Shown: positions 7,565 through 16,830, numbered from the stretch's first letter. The stretch: 64,000 bases of DNA from Comamonadaceae bacterium (GCA_027484575.1 JAIXSQ010000007.1:248001-312000); one strand, 5' to 3'. Notes: generated by a model from the sequence alone, not told the origin. Program-made: numbers and translations.

Positions 7565-9544
7565 GTGAGCTCATCCACGACCATGGACACGAAAGCAGAC
7601 ACCTTCCCGAAGTTGCTGATGCGCCATGCCGAGCAGCGGGGCGAGCGCCCCGCGATCCGGGAAAAGAGCCGCGGCATCTGGCAGACCATGAGCTGGCGCG
7701 AGCTCGCCGACGAGGTGCTGGTGCTGGCAGCGGCCCTGCACGAGAGCGGCTTCGCGCGCGGCGGCCACCTGGGCCTGGTGGGCGACAACCGGCCCCGGCT
7801 GTACGCCGCGATGTGCGCCGCGCAGCTGCTGGGCGGCGTGGCCGTGCCCCTGTACCAGGACGCGGTGGGCGCCGAGATGGTCGGCCCTCTGCACGCGGCC
7901 GACGTCAGCCACGTGTTCGCCGAGGACCAGGAGCAGGTCGACAAGCTGCTGGAGATCCTGCCCCAGTGCCCGCTGCTGGCGACCATCGTCTACGACGAGG
8001 ACCGCGGCATGCGCCACTACCGCCAGCGCGAGCTGGTGAGCTACGAGGCCTTCGCCCGCAAGGGCCGCGACGTGCTCGACAGCCTGCGCGGCAACCTGCT
8101 CATCGAGCTGCAGCGCGGCAGCGGCGACGACCCCGCCGCGATGTTCTTCACCAGCGGCACCACCGGCCAGGCCAAGGGCGTGGTGCTGACGCACAAGGCG
8201 CTGATCGACCGCGCCGAGGCCGCCGCCCGCATGGAAGGCCTGCAGGACACCGACGTCGCCGTGGCCTACCTGCCGCCGGCCTGGATCGGCCAGAACATGT
8301 TCAGCTACGCGCAGCCGCTGGTGGTGGGCTACACCATCTGCTGCCCCGAGTCGTCCGAGACCATGCTGGCCGACATGCGCGAGATCGGGCCCACCTACTT
8401 CTTCGCGCCGCCGCGGGTGCTCGAGCAGCTGGTGACCGACGTGACGATCCGCATGGAGGACGCCGGCGCCCTCAAGCGCAGCCTGTACCAGAGCGCGCTG
8501 GCGCTGGCGCGCCGCGTCGGCGCCGACGTGCTGACCGGCAAGCCGGTGGGCCTGGCCGACCGCCTGAAGTACGCCGCCTGCGACCTGCTGATCTACGGGC
8601 CGCTGCGCGACGTGCTGGGCATGAGCCGCCTGCGCGTGGCCTACACCGCGGGCGAGGCCATCGGCGCCGACCTGCTGATGTTCTTCCGCGCGATCGGCAT
8701 CAACCTCAAGCAGCTGTACGGCTCCACCGAGACCAGCGTGTTCGTCTGCGTGCAGCCCAACGGCGAGGTCAAGCCCGACACCGTGGGCCCCGCGGTGCAG
8801 GGCGTGGAGATCAGGTTCACGCCGCAGCGCGAGCTGCTGATCCGCTCGCCCGGCCTGTTCACCGAGTACTGGCGCAACCCCGAGGCCACCCGCGCGGCCA
8901 AGGACGCCGAGGGCTGGTTCCACACCGGCGACGCCGGCTACGTGGGCGACGACGGGCACCTGCGCATCATCGACCGCGTCAAGGACGTGGGGCAGCTGGC
9001 CGACGGCTCGCTGTTCGCGCCCAAGTACATCGAGAACAAGCTCAAGTTCTTCCCGTACATCAAGGAAGCGGTGGCCTTCGGCGCCGGCCGCGACCAGGTC
9101 TGCGTGTTCGTCAACATCGACCTGGCCGCCGTGGGCGACTGGGCCGACCGCCGCAACATCTCCTACACCGGCTATGCCGACCTGGCCGGCCGCGAGGAGG
9201 TGGGCGAGCTGATCGCCGGCTGCGTGGCCAAGGTCAACGAGGACCTGGCCCGCGAGCCCACCTTCGCCGCCTCGCAGATCGCCCGCTTCCTGGTGCTGCA
9301 CAAGGAGCTGGACGCCGACGACGGCGAGCTCACCCGCACCCGCAAGGTCCGCCGCGGCCACATCGGCGAGCGCTACCGCGTGCTGGTCGACGCCCTGTAC
9401 GGCCGGCAGCCCAGCGTGCGCATCGACGCCGAGGTGCGCTACGAGGACGGCCGCACCGGCACCCTCTCGGCCGACATCCGCATCCGCGACGCGCGCACCT
9501 ACGCCGCACCGGCCGCGCCCGCCGCGCTGAAGCAGGCCGCCTGA
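7565..9544 (+). CDS. AMP-binding long-chain acyl-CoA synthetase-type ligase
   Basis: A 659-residue ANL-superfamily adenylate-forming enzyme. Visible motifs are the P-loop FFTSGTTGQAKGVVLTHKAL (about residues 195-214), the A5 motif QLYGSTETSVF (near 384), GWFHTGDAGYVGDDGHLRIIDRVKD (near 450, with the ribose-binding Asp) and a late KVRR (near 600). It would activate a carboxylic acid to its acyl-CoA with ATP. It resembles FadD15-type ligases. Lying first in the Liv-type operon, it likely traps the imported acid as a CoA thioester. GTG 7565 has an AAAAGG 11 bases upstream; ATG 7583 is an alternative start with no better site. The substrate is unknown, and an aromatic or fatty acid is an inference. 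Confidence 0.85.
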   Translation: MSSSTTMDTKADTFPKLLMRHAEQRGERPAIREKSRGIWQTMSWRELADEVLVLAAALHESGFARGGHLGLVGDNRPRLYAAMCAAQLLGGVAVPLYQDAVGAEMVGPLHAADVSHVFAEDQEQVDKLLEILPQCPLLATIVYDEDRGMRHYRQRELVSYEAFARKGRDVLDSLRGNLLIELQRGSGDDPAAMFFTSGTTGQAKGVVLTHKALIDRAEAAARMEGLQDTDVAVAYLPPAWIGQNMFSYAQPLVVGYTICCPESSETMLADMREIGPTYFFAPPRVLEQLVTDVTIRMEDAGALKRSLYQSALALARRVGADVLTGKPVGLADRLKYAACDLLIYGPLRDVLGMSRLRVAYTAGEAIGADLLMFFRAIGINLKQLYGSTETSVFVCVQPNGEVKPDTVGPAVQGVEIRFTPQRELLIRSPGLFTEYWRNPEATRAAKDAEGWFHTGDAGYVGDDGHLRIIDRVKDVGQLADGSLFAPKYIENKLKFFPYIKEAVAFGAGRDQVCVFVNIDLAAVGDWADRRNISYTGYADLAGREEVGELIAGCVAKVNEDLAREPTFAASQIARFLVLHKELDADDGELTRTRKVRRGHIGERYRVLVDALYGRQPSVRIDAEVRYEDGRTGTLSADIRIRDARTYAAPAAPAALKQAA

Positions 9545-9566
9545 ACCCCCAGACCCGGAGCCAGCC

Positions 9567-10430
9567 ATGACCGTCCAGTTGCACGACCACCCGAGGGGCT
9601 ACGCCATCGGCGGGCCGATCATCCAGATGCAAGACATCTCGCTGTCGTTCGGCGGGGTGAAGGCGTTGACCAAGATCTCGTTCGACGTCAACGAGCACGA
9701 GATCCGCGCCATCATCGGCCCCAACGGCGCCGGCAAGAGCTCGATGCTCAACGTGATCAACGGCGTCTACCGCCCGCAGGAAGGCCAGTACACCTTCCGC
9801 GGCGAGAAGATCACCGGCATGACCCCGCGCCGCGCGGCGCACATGGGCGTCAGCCGCACCTTCCAGAACATCGCCCTGTTCAAGGGCATGAGCGTGCTGG
9901 ACAACATCCTGGCCGGCCGCAACATGAAGATGCACGCCAACTTCCTCGAGGTGGCGTTCCACCTGCCGCGGGCGCGCCGCGAGGAGACCGAGCACCGCGA
10001 GGTGGTCGAGGAGATCATCGAGTTCCTCGAGATCGAGCACATCCGCAAGACGCCGGTGGGCCGCCTGCCCTACGGCCTGCAAAAGCGCGTGGAACTGGGC
10101 CGGGCGCTGGCCGCGCAGCCCGACGTGCTGCTGCTGGACGAGCCCATGGCCGGCATGAACATCGAGGAGAAGCAGGACATGTGCCGCTTCATCCTGGACG
10201 TCAACGACCACTACGGCACCACCATCGTGCTGATCGAGCACGACATGGGCGTGGTGATGGACATCAGCGACCGCGTCGTGGTGCTGGACTACGGCAAGAA
10301 GATCGGTGACGGCACGCCCGCCGAGGTGCGCGCCAACCAGGCCGTGATCGACGCCTACCTGGGCGTGCCGCACGACGAGCCGCCCGCGGCGGCCAACGAC
10401 GCGACCGGCAAGGACCTGCTGGCAGCCTGA
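9567..10430 (+). CDS. livG: Branched-chain amino acid-type ABC transporter ATPase (LivG-like)
   Basis: A 287-residue ATP-binding subunit. The Walker A motif GPNGAGKSS lies near residue 50 and the signature region YGLQKRVELGRALA near 168. Walker B LLLDEPMAGM follows near 188, and the switch histidine lies in LIEHDMGVVM. The signature helix reads GLQKR in place of LSGGQ, a known variation in this family. GGAG 7 bases upstream fixes the ATG. It lies 22 bases after the ligase and 12 before livH, so it is part of one operon. With LivF it would form the nucleotide-binding heterodimer of an importer for an acid, probably not leucine given the ligase partner. Confidence 0.9.
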   Translation: MTVQLHDHPRGYAIGGPIIQMQDISLSFGGVKALTKISFDVNEHEIRAIIGPNGAGKSSMLNVINGVYRPQEGQYTFRGEKITGMTPRRAAHMGVSRTFQNIALFKGMSVLDNILAGRNMKMHANFLEVAFHLPRARREETEHREVVEEIIEFLEIEHIRKTPVGRLPYGLQKRVELGRALAAQPDVLLLDEPMAGMNIEEKQDMCRFILDVNDHYGTTIVLIEHDMGVVMDISDRVVVLDYGKKIGDGTPAEVRANQAVIDAYLGVPHDEPPAAANDATGKDLLAA

Positions 10431-10442
10431 GGGAGACACGAC

Positions 10443-11345
10443 GTGGCGCAATTCCAATTCTTCATCGAGGTGCTGGTGGGCGGCCTGCTCTCCGGCGTCA
10501 TGTACGCGCTGGTGGCCCTGGGCTTCGTGCTGATCTACAAGGCCTCGGGCGTCTTCAACTTCGCCCAGGGCGCGATGGTGTTCTTCGCCGTCCTGACCTT
10601 CGTGGGCTTCATGGAGCTGGGCCTGCCCTTCTGGGCGGCGCTGCCCGTGACGGTGGGCGTGATGGTGCTGCTGGGCATCACCACCGAGAAGTACGTGCTG
10701 CGGCCGCTGGTCAACCAGCACGAGATCACGCTGCTGATGGCCACCATCGGCCTGACCTTCGTGCTGGAAGGCGTGGCGCAGCTGGCCTGGGGCGTGCAGG
10801 TGCGCCGCCTGGACCTGGGCATCAAGGACGAGCCCCTGCCCTGGCTGGCCGACAAGGCCGGCGTGTTCGTCAGCCAGATCGACATCTTCGCGGCCGTGGT
10901 CGCGGGCACCCTGGTGGCCGTGCTGGCCCTGGTGTTCAGCAAGACCAAGGTGGGCCGCGCGCTGCGTGCCGTGGCCGACGACCACGCCGCCGCGCTGTCC
11001 ATCGGCATCCCGCTCAAGCGCATCTGGGCGCTGGTGTGGGCCATCGCCGGCGTGGTGGCCCTGACGGCCGGCATGCTGTGGGGCGCCCGCTCGGGCGTGC
11101 AGTTCGCCCTGGTGTTCGTGGCGCTCAAGGCCCTGCCGGTGCTGATCATCGGCGGCTTCACCTCGGTGCCCGGCGTGATCGTGGCCGGCCTGATCGTGGG
11201 CGCGGCCGAGAAGCTGGCCGAGGTCTACGCCGGCCCCTCCGTCGGTGGCGGCATCGAGAGCTGGTTCCCCTACGTGCTGGCCATCCTGTTCCTGCTGGTG
11301 CGGCCCGAGGGGCTGTTCGGCGAAAAGATCATCCGCCGCGTCTGA
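10443..11345 (+). CDS. livH: Branched-chain amino acid-type ABC permease (LivH-like)
   Basis: A 300-residue inner membrane permease with about eight hydrophobic segments. N-terminal FFIEVLVGGLLSGVMYALVALGFVLIYKASGVFNFAQGAM (residues 5-44) is the LivH hallmark. The loop ALRAVADDHAAALSIGIPLKR (about 177-197) is the cytoplasmic coupling region that contacts the ATPase. The GTG start at 10443 follows GGGAGA by about 7 bases. It pairs with the LivM-like gene directly downstream. Confidence 0.9.
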   Translation: MAQFQFFIEVLVGGLLSGVMYALVALGFVLIYKASGVFNFAQGAMVFFAVLTFVGFMELGLPFWAALPVTVGVMVLLGITTEKYVLRPLVNQHEITLLMATIGLTFVLEGVAQLAWGVQVRRLDLGIKDEPLPWLADKAGVFVSQIDIFAAVVAGTLVAVLALVFSKTKVGRALRAVADDHAAALSIGIPLKRIWALVWAIAGVVALTAGMLWGARSGVQFALVFVALKALPVLIIGGFTSVPGVIVAGLIVGAAEKLAEVYAGPSVGGGIESWFPYVLAILFLLVRPEGLFGEKIIRRV

Positions 11346-11364
11346 CGGCCGAGGGAGACACGAC

Positions 11365-12432
11365 ATGCTTTACCGCGAAGCAGGCCAGTTCCGCAGCAGC
11401 TACGCCGAAGACCGGCAGATCCTCCCGCTCAAGCAGGACCGCATCGCGATGCTGGTCATGCTGGCCGTCGGCCTGGGCGTGATCCCGCTGATCGCCAACG
11501 ACTACTGGCTCAAGGCGCTGCTGATCCCCTGGCTGATCTTCTCGCTGGTCGCCCTGGGCCAGAACATCCTGACCGGCTACGCCGGCCAGCTGTCACTGGG
11601 CTCGGCCGGCTTCATGGCCGTGGGCGCCTTCGCCTGCTACAACTTCATGCTGCGCATCGACGGCATGCCGTTCCTGGTGGCCATCGTGCTGGCGGGCATC
11701 ACGGCGGCGGCGGTGGGCATCGCCTTCGGCCTGCCCTCGCTGCGCATCCGCGGGCTGTACCTGGCCGTGGCCACCCTGGCGGCGCAGTTCTTCATCGTCT
11801 GGGCGCTGGACAAGTTCGGCTGGTTCAAGAACTACGACCCCTCGGGCGTGATCACCGCCCAGAAGATCGAGATCCTGGGCTACAGCTTCGCCACGCCGCA
11901 GCAGAAGTACGTGCTGGTGTTCCTCATCGTCGCGGCGCTGGCGCTGCTGGCCAAGAACATGGCCCGCGGCAGCACCGGCCGCGCCTGGATGGCGGTGCGC
12001 GACATGGACGTGGCCGCCGAGGTGATCGGCCTGCCGCTGATGCGCACCAAGCTGCTGGCCTTCGCGATCAGCTCGTTCTACTGCGGCGTTGGCGGCGCCC
12101 TGTTCGCGTACGCCTACCTGGGCACGGTGGAGCCCTCGGCCTTCACCATCGACCTGTCGTTCCGCATCCTGTTCATGATCATCATCGGCGGGGTCGGCAC
12201 CATCCTGGGCTCGTTCCTGGGCGCGGGCTTCATCCTGCTGCTGCCCATCTTCCTGTCGGTGATCTTCCACGCGCTGCTGGGCGCCTCGGTGGACGCCAGC
12301 GTGACCTCGGCCGTCGAGCTGATCGTCTTCGGCGTGCTGATCATCGTGTTCCTGATCCTGGAGCCCCACGGCCTCGCGCGCCTGTGGCAGCTCACCAAGG
12401 ACAAGCTGCGCCTGTGGCCCTTCCCGCACTGA
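11365..12432 (+). CDS. livM: Branched-chain amino acid-type ABC permease (LivM-like)
   Basis: A 355-residue permease partner. The start ATG 11365 follows GGGAGA and gives a hydrophilic N-terminus before the first membrane helix. GQNILTGYAGQLSLGSAGFMAVGAFAC (about residues 63-89) is the LivM signature, and AVRDMDVAAEVIGLPLMRTK (about 211-230) is the coupling loop. It ends in a charged cytoplasmic tail. It is separated from livH by 19 bases, consistent with one transcript. Confidence 0.9.
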   Translation: MLYREAGQFRSSYAEDRQILPLKQDRIAMLVMLAVGLGVIPLIANDYWLKALLIPWLIFSLVALGQNILTGYAGQLSLGSAGFMAVGAFACYNFMLRIDGMPFLVAIVLAGITAAAVGIAFGLPSLRIRGLYLAVATLAAQFFIVWALDKFGWFKNYDPSGVITAQKIEILGYSFATPQQKYVLVFLIVAALALLAKNMARGSTGRAWMAVRDMDVAAEVIGLPLMRTKLLAFAISSFYCGVGGALFAYAYLGTVEPSAFTIDLSFRILFMIIIGGVGTILGSFLGAGFILLLPIFLSVIFHALLGASVDASVTSAVELIVFGVLIIVFLILEPHGLARLWQLTKDKLRLWPFPH

Positions 12433-12492
12433 GCGCCCGCCGTTCCCGTTCCCCCTTCCCCTTCCCACACCACAACTGCTAGGAGACGCGAC

Positions 12493-13845
12493 ATGACTTT
12501 GAACTTCGGCATCGGCCGCGCCCTGCGCGGCGCCCTGGCCGCCACGGCCGTGGCGGCGACCGCCCTGGTGCCCGCCGTGGCCCAGGCCCAGGCCAAGGAG
12601 CAGTACTTCGGCATCCCCAGCTACCGCGTCGGCCCCTTCGCCGCCGGCGGCACGGGCTTCTTCGGCGGGATCATCGACTACCTCCAGTACGTGAACATGA
12701 AGGAGGGCGGCGTCAACGGCGTGCAGATGACCTGGGCCGAGTGCGAGACCGAGTACAACGCCGCCCGCGGCGTGGAGTGCTACCAGCGCCTGCTCAAGAA
12801 CGCCAAGGGCCAGCAGATGCACATCTTCGAGCCGCTGGCCACGCCCATCGCCTACGGCGTGCTCAACCGCGTCGACGACGACAAGGTGGTGCTGACCCAG
12901 TACGGCTACGGCCGCTCCGACGCCGCCGACGGCCGCGTGTTCCCCTGGGTGTTCTCCACCATGACCAGCTACTGGTCGCAGGCCTCGGCCATCATGAACT
13001 GGGTGGCCCAGAAGGAAGGCGGGCCCGACAAGCTCAAGGGCAAGAAGATCGCCCACCTGCACCTGGACTCGGCCTTCGGCCGCGAGCCGCTGCCAGTGCT
13101 CAACCGCCTGGCCAAGGAGTGGGGCTTCGAGCTGATCTCGATCCCCGTGGCCGCGCCCGGCATCGAGCAGCAGTCGCAGTGGCTGCGCATCCGCCAGGAA
13201 CGCGCCGACTACGTGATCCTGTGGGGCTTCGGCGCGGGCATGAACTCCACCGCCATCACCAACGCCGCGCGCCAGAACTTCCCGCGCGACAAGATGATCG
13301 GCGTGTGGTGGGCCGGCTCCGAGGAGGACGTGATGCCCGCCGGCGACGCCGCCAAGGGCTACATCGCCGCGGCCAACGTGCCCTCGGGCAAGCAGTTCCC
13401 GCTGGTGCAGGACATCGAGAAGGTCGTCTACGGCGGCGGCAAGGGCAACCTGTCGGATCCCAAGCGCATCGGCAACATCTACTGGAACCGTGGCGTGACC
13501 GCCGCGATCTTCTGGGTCGAGGCCGTGCGCAACGGCCAGCGCATCGCCAACAAGGTTGGTCAGCCGCTCAACGGCGAGGAACTGCGTGCCGGCTTCGAGG
13601 CGCTGAACCTCACCCCCGAGCGCCTGAAGACGCTGGGCATCGAGGGCATGCTGCCGTCGTTCCGCCTGTCGTGCAGCGACCACGAGGGCGCCGGCGTGAT
13701 CAAGCTGATCCAGTGGGACGGTGCCAAGTGGAACCTGATCACCCCGACCTGGGTCTCGTCGGACCGCAAGATGATCCGCGAGATGGTCGAGGAGTCGGCC
13801 GCCAAGTACGCGGTCGAGCAGAAGGTCACCCCGCGCAAGTGCTGA
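12493..13845 (+). CDS. Liv-type ABC transporter periplasmic substrate-binding protein
   Basis: A 450-residue type I periplasmic binding protein with a clear signal peptide (residues 1-33, ending AVAQAQA). It is longer than LivK (about 370) and belongs to the larger branch often tied to aromatic or other organic acids. The body has the paired Rossmann-like lobes (ADYVILWGFGAGMNSTAI mid-protein). The only cysteines in the mature part are C86 and C97 (a WAECETE-x-C pair), one near residue 395 and the C-terminal residue. AGGAG 7 bases before ATG 12493 is the strongest ribosome site in the operon, in keeping with the excess needed of a binding protein. The ligand cannot be read from sequence. Confidence 0.88.
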   Translation: MTLNFGIGRALRGALAATAVAATALVPAVAQAQAKEQYFGIPSYRVGPFAAGGTGFFGGIIDYLQYVNMKEGGVNGVQMTWAECETEYNAARGVECYQRLLKNAKGQQMHIFEPLATPIAYGVLNRVDDDKVVLTQYGYGRSDAADGRVFPWVFSTMTSYWSQASAIMNWVAQKEGGPDKLKGKKIAHLHLDSAFGREPLPVLNRLAKEWGFELISIPVAAPGIEQQSQWLRIRQERADYVILWGFGAGMNSTAITNAARQNFPRDKMIGVWWAGSEEDVMPAGDAAKGYIAAANVPSGKQFPLVQDIEKVVYGGGKGNLSDPKRIGNIYWNRGVTAAIFWVEAVRNGQRIANKVGQPLNGEELRAGFEALNLTPERLKTLGIEGMLPSFRLSCSDHEGAGVIKLIQWDGAKWNLITPTWVSSDRKMIREMVEESAAKYAVEQKVTPRKC

Positions 13846-13853
13846 CCCGCGGA

Positions 13854-13879
13854 GGCGGGGCGCCAGCCGGCGCCCCGCC
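13854..13879 (+). terminator. Intercistronic hairpin between binding-protein gene and livF
   Basis: A perfect 11-base stem, GGCGGGGCGCC paired with GGCGCCCCGCC across the loop AGCC, begins 9 bases after the binding-protein stop codon. No T-run follows, so it is more likely an mRNA-stabilising or partial-termination hairpin than a full terminator. It would raise the amount of binding protein relative to LivF. Confidence 0.6.
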
Positions 13880-13909
13880 GTCCACCACCGACAGACCTCC
13901 GGAGTTGCC

Positions 13910-14761
13910 ATGTCTTCCGTGCTCGAAGCCTCCCATGCGTCCAGGCCGGCCTCGCCGGCCGAGGCGCCCATCCTCTCGGTCAAGAACATCGAGGTCATCT
14001 ACGACCACGTGATCCTGGTGCTGCGGGGCGTCTCGCTCGAAGTGCCCAAGGGCCGCATCGTCGCCCTGCTGGGCGGCAACGGCGCCGGCAAGAGCACCAC
14101 GCTCAAGTCGGTGTCCACGCTGCTGGGGGCCGAGCGCGGCGAGGTCACCAAGGGCTCGATCGAGTTCAAGGGCCAGCGCACCGACCAGCTCACGCCCGGC
14201 GACCTGGTGGGCATGGGCATGGTGCAGGTGATGGAAGGCCGGCACTGCTTCGGCCACCTGACGGTCGAGGAGAACCTGCTGACCGGCGCCTACACCCGCA
14301 AGCAGTCGGCCGCGCAGCTGCGCGACTCGCTCGAGCGCGTGTACCACTACTTCCCGCGCCTGAAGGTGCGCCGCGCCAGCCAGTCGGGCTACACCTCGGG
14401 CGGCGAGCAGCAGATGACGGCGATCGGCCGCGCCATGATGGCCAAGCCGCAGATGCTGCTGCTGGACGAACCCTCGATGGGCCTGGCCCCGCAGATCGTG
14501 GCGGAGATCTTCGAGATCGTGAAGGACCTGAACCAGAAGGAAGGCGTGAGCATCCTGCTGGCCGAGCAGAACACGACCGTCGCCCTGCGCTACGCCGACT
14601 ACGGCTACATCCTGGAGAGCGGCCGCATCATGATGGACGGCCCCGCCCGGGCCCTGGCCGAGAACCCCGACGTCAAGGAGTTCTACCTGGGCCTGTCGAC
14701 CGAGGGCCGCAAGAGTTTCCGCGACATGAAGTCCTACCGCCGGCGCAAGCGCTGGCTCTGA
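13910..14761 (+). CDS. livF: Branched-chain amino acid-type ABC transporter ATPase (LivF-like)
   Basis: A 283-residue second ATPase of the importer. Walker A GGNGAGKST lies near residue 62, SGGEQQMTAIGRAMM near 164, Walker B LLLDEPSMGLAPQIV near 182 and AEQNTTVAL near 217. Compared with standard LivF (about 235) it carries about 20 extra N-terminal residues and a basic C-terminal extension (SYRRRKRW). GGAG lies 8 bases before the ATG. It is the last gene of the operon and is followed by a strong terminator. Confidence 0.9.
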   Translation: MSSVLEASHASRPASPAEAPILSVKNIEVIYDHVILVLRGVSLEVPKGRIVALLGGNGAGKSTTLKSVSTLLGAERGEVTKGSIEFKGQRTDQLTPGDLVGMGMVQVMEGRHCFGHLTVEENLLTGAYTRKQSAAQLRDSLERVYHYFPRLKVRRASQSGYTSGGEQQMTAIGRAMMAKPQMLLLDEPSMGLAPQIVAEIFEIVKDLNQKEGVSILLAEQNTTVALRYADYGYILESGRIMMDGPARALAENPDVKEFYLGLSTEGRKSFRDMKSYRRRKRWL

Positions 14762-14826
14762 GGCTCGGGGGAGCCACACACCACATCCGTACCAGTTGTC
14801 TCTTTCGGGGAATCCACCCTGGATTT

Positions 14827-14854
14827 GGGCCGCCCTTGGGCGGCCCCTTTTTTT
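14827..14854 (+). terminator. Rho-independent terminator of the Liv-type operon
   Basis: A perfect 9-base stem GGGCCGCCC / GGGCGGCCC with a TT loop, one C, then seven T. It lies 66 bases after livF and is the clearest terminator in the window. Confidence 0.93.
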
Positions 14855-14940
14855 GGTTCCGATCCCGAAGACGGCGGCTGTCGCTTCGTCACCCCGCGGG
14901 GATCCAGGCCGCCGCGCGCAGCGCGGCATCATCACGGCCG

Positions 14941-16098
14941 ATGTCCCCGCACCCCACCCGCCGCGCCGCCCTCGCCGCCCTCGCGGCCCCGCTGCTGCCC
15001 GCCTGCGCCACCACCCCGCCGCCCGCGGCGGTCGCGGCCGCCGTCGACCGCGCCGTCCGGCCGCTGCTGGCCGAGCACGCCATCCCCGGCCTGGCCGTGG
15101 GCGTGACGCTGGACGGCCGCCGCCACCTCGCCTGCCATGGCGTCACCGCGCCCGGCGGCTGGCGCCCCGTCAGCCCCGCCACCGTCTTCGAGCTCGGCTC
15201 GCTCAGCAAGCCCTGCACCGCCACCCTGCTCGCCTGGGCGCACGTGACGCAGCAGCTGTCGCTCGACGCGCACCCGGGCGAGGTCTTCCCCATCCTGCGC
15301 GGCAGCGCCGTCGACCGCGCCACCCTGCGGCAGTTCGCCACCTACACCGCGGCCGGCCTGCCGCTGCAGGTGCCCGACGGCGTGACCGAGGCGCGCCTGC
15401 TCGACTGGTTGCGTGGCTGGAGCCCGCCGTCCGCGCCGGGCACCGCCCGCCGCTACAGCAACCCCAGCATCGGCCTCGCGGGCCTGGCCGTGGCGCAGCG
15501 CCTGGGACGGCCGTTCCCCGCGCTGCTGCGCGAGGCCGTGCTCGCCCCGCTGGGACTGGCGCACACGCACGTCGACGTGCCCGCCGCAGCGGCCGACGAC
15601 CACGCCTGGGGCACCGGCCCCGCCGGCCAGCGCATCCGCGTGAACCCGGGCGTGCTCGACGTGCAGGCCTACGGCCTGAAGGCCACGCCCGGCGACCTGC
15701 TGCGCTTCGTGGAGGCGCAGCTGCAGCCGCAGGCCCTGCCCGCCCCGCTGGCCGAGGCCATCCGCCTGACGCAGCGCGGCTGGGACCGGGTGGGCGCGAT
15801 GGTGCAGTGCCTGGGCTGGGAAGGCTTCGGGCCGGCCGCGACGCGCGAGGACCTCGTGGCAGCCACCAGCGCGGCCATGGCGCTGGAACCCCACCCCGCC
15901 ACGCCGCTGGCGGCCGACGACCCGGCGGCACGTCCCGCGCTGCTGCACAAGACCGGCTCGACCAACGGCTTCGGCGCGTACGCCATCGCCGTGCCGGGCC
16001 GCCGCGCCGGGCTGGTGCTGCTGGCCAACCGCAACATTCCGAATGCCGCGCGGGTGCAGGCGGCCTGGACGGTGCTGCGCGAGCTCGGCGTGGTCTGA
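14941..16098 (+). CDS. ampC: Class C (AmpC-type) beta-lactamase
   Basis: A 385-residue serine hydrolase with all three class C signatures in place: S87-L-S-K90, Y172-S-N174 and K337-T-G339. Their spacing is that of AmpC, and the collinear AmpC stretch ATYTAAGLPLQVPD (about residues 133-146) is very close to the enteric enzymes. The second motif reads YSN rather than YAN. The N-terminus has a twin-arginine-like start (PTRRAALAALAAPLLPACA), so export by Tat or as a lipoprotein is possible. It would hydrolyse cephalosporins and penicillins in the periplasm. No ampR is adjacent, and the gene follows the Liv terminator on its own, so expression is probably constitutive or low. Activity is inferred. 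Confidence 0.88.
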   Translation: MSPHPTRRAALAALAAPLLPACATTPPPAAVAAAVDRAVRPLLAEHAIPGLAVGVTLDGRRHLACHGVTAPGGWRPVSPATVFELGSLSKPCTATLLAWAHVTQQLSLDAHPGEVFPILRGSAVDRATLRQFATYTAAGLPLQVPDGVTEARLLDWLRGWSPPSAPGTARRYSNPSIGLAGLAVAQRLGRPFPALLREAVLAPLGLAHTHVDVPAAAADDHAWGTGPAGQRIRVNPGVLDVQAYGLKATPGDLLRFVEAQLQPQALPAPLAEAIRLTQRGWDRVGAMVQCLGWEGFGPAATREDLVAATSAAMALEPHPATPLAADDPAARPALLHKTGSTNGFGAYAIAVPGRRAGLVLLANRNIPNAARVQAAWTVLRELGVV

Positions 16099-16134
16099 AC
16101 GTCGTGCCGGGTCGCCGGGCGCGATGCGGGCGGC

Positions 16135-16830
16135 TCAGGCGCGCGGCGGGTGGGCGTGGCCGTCGTGCACCGCGGAGCCGTGCCCGCCAGGCGCCCCGTG
16201 GCCGGCGTGCCCGTGGCGCAGCTCGCTGCGCGCATGCCGCAGCACGCTCACGCTGCCCTGCAACGCCAGCGCGCCCATCACCGCGGCCACCGCCAGGTCG
16301 GGCCAGGCGCTGCCGGTGCCGAACACGCCGGCCGCCGCGCCCAGCACCGCCAGGTTACCCAGCGCATCGTTGCGCGAGCAGATCCAGGCCGAGCGCATGT
16401 TGGCGTCGCCGTCACGGAAGCGCAGCAGCAGCAGCGCCACGCCCGCGTTGACCGCCAGCGCGGCCAGGCCGACCGCGCCCATGGTCAGCGGCTCGGGCGT
16501 GCCGCCGCGGCTGAAGGTCCAGGCGGCATGGGCGAGCACGCCGAGGCCGAAGGCGCCCATCGTGGCCGCCTTGGCCAGCGCCGCCCGCGCCCGCGTGGCG
16601 GCCGACAGGCCCAGCACCGCCAGGCTCAGCGCGTAGTTGGCCGCGTCGCCGAAGAAGTCGATCGCATCGGCCAGCAGCGCCACCGAGCCCGACGACCACG
16701 AGGCGCCGGTCTCGACCGCGAACATGCCGGCGTTGAACGCCAGCGCGATCCACAGCGCGCGCCGCCAGCGCGGGTCGGTGGCGGCGACGGTGGGGGTGTG
16801 GGAGCAGCAACGGGAGGACATGCCGGCCAT
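16135..16830 (-). CDS. Cation diffusion facilitator-type metal transporter
   Basis: A 231-residue membrane protein with six predicted helices. The metal site of helix 2 appears as LLADAIDFFGDAANY (about residues 52-66), with aspartates spaced as in CDF transporters. Helix 5 has CSRNDALGNLAVL (about 149-161). It has a short Cys-Cys-His N-terminus (SSRCCSHTP) and a His-rich tail (HGHAGHGAPGGHGSAVHDGHAHPP), typical metal-collecting ends. It lacks the long cytoplasmic domain of ZitB/CzcD. It should export Zn, Co, Cd or Ni from the cytoplasm. It lies upstream of the VOC gene on the same strand. ATG 16830 or the fourth codon ATG may be the start. Confidence 0.8.
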   Translation of the reverse strand: MAGMSSRCCSHTPTVAATDPRWRRALWIALAFNAGMFAVETGASWSSGSVALLADAIDFFGDAANYALSLAVLGLSAATRARAALAKAATMGAFGLGVLAHAAWTFSRGGTPEPLTMGAVGLAALAVNAGVALLLLRFRDGDANMRSAWICSRNDALGNLAVLGAAAGVFGTGSAWPDLAVAAVMGALALQGSVSVLRHARSELRHGHAGHGAPGGHGSAVHDGHAHPPRA

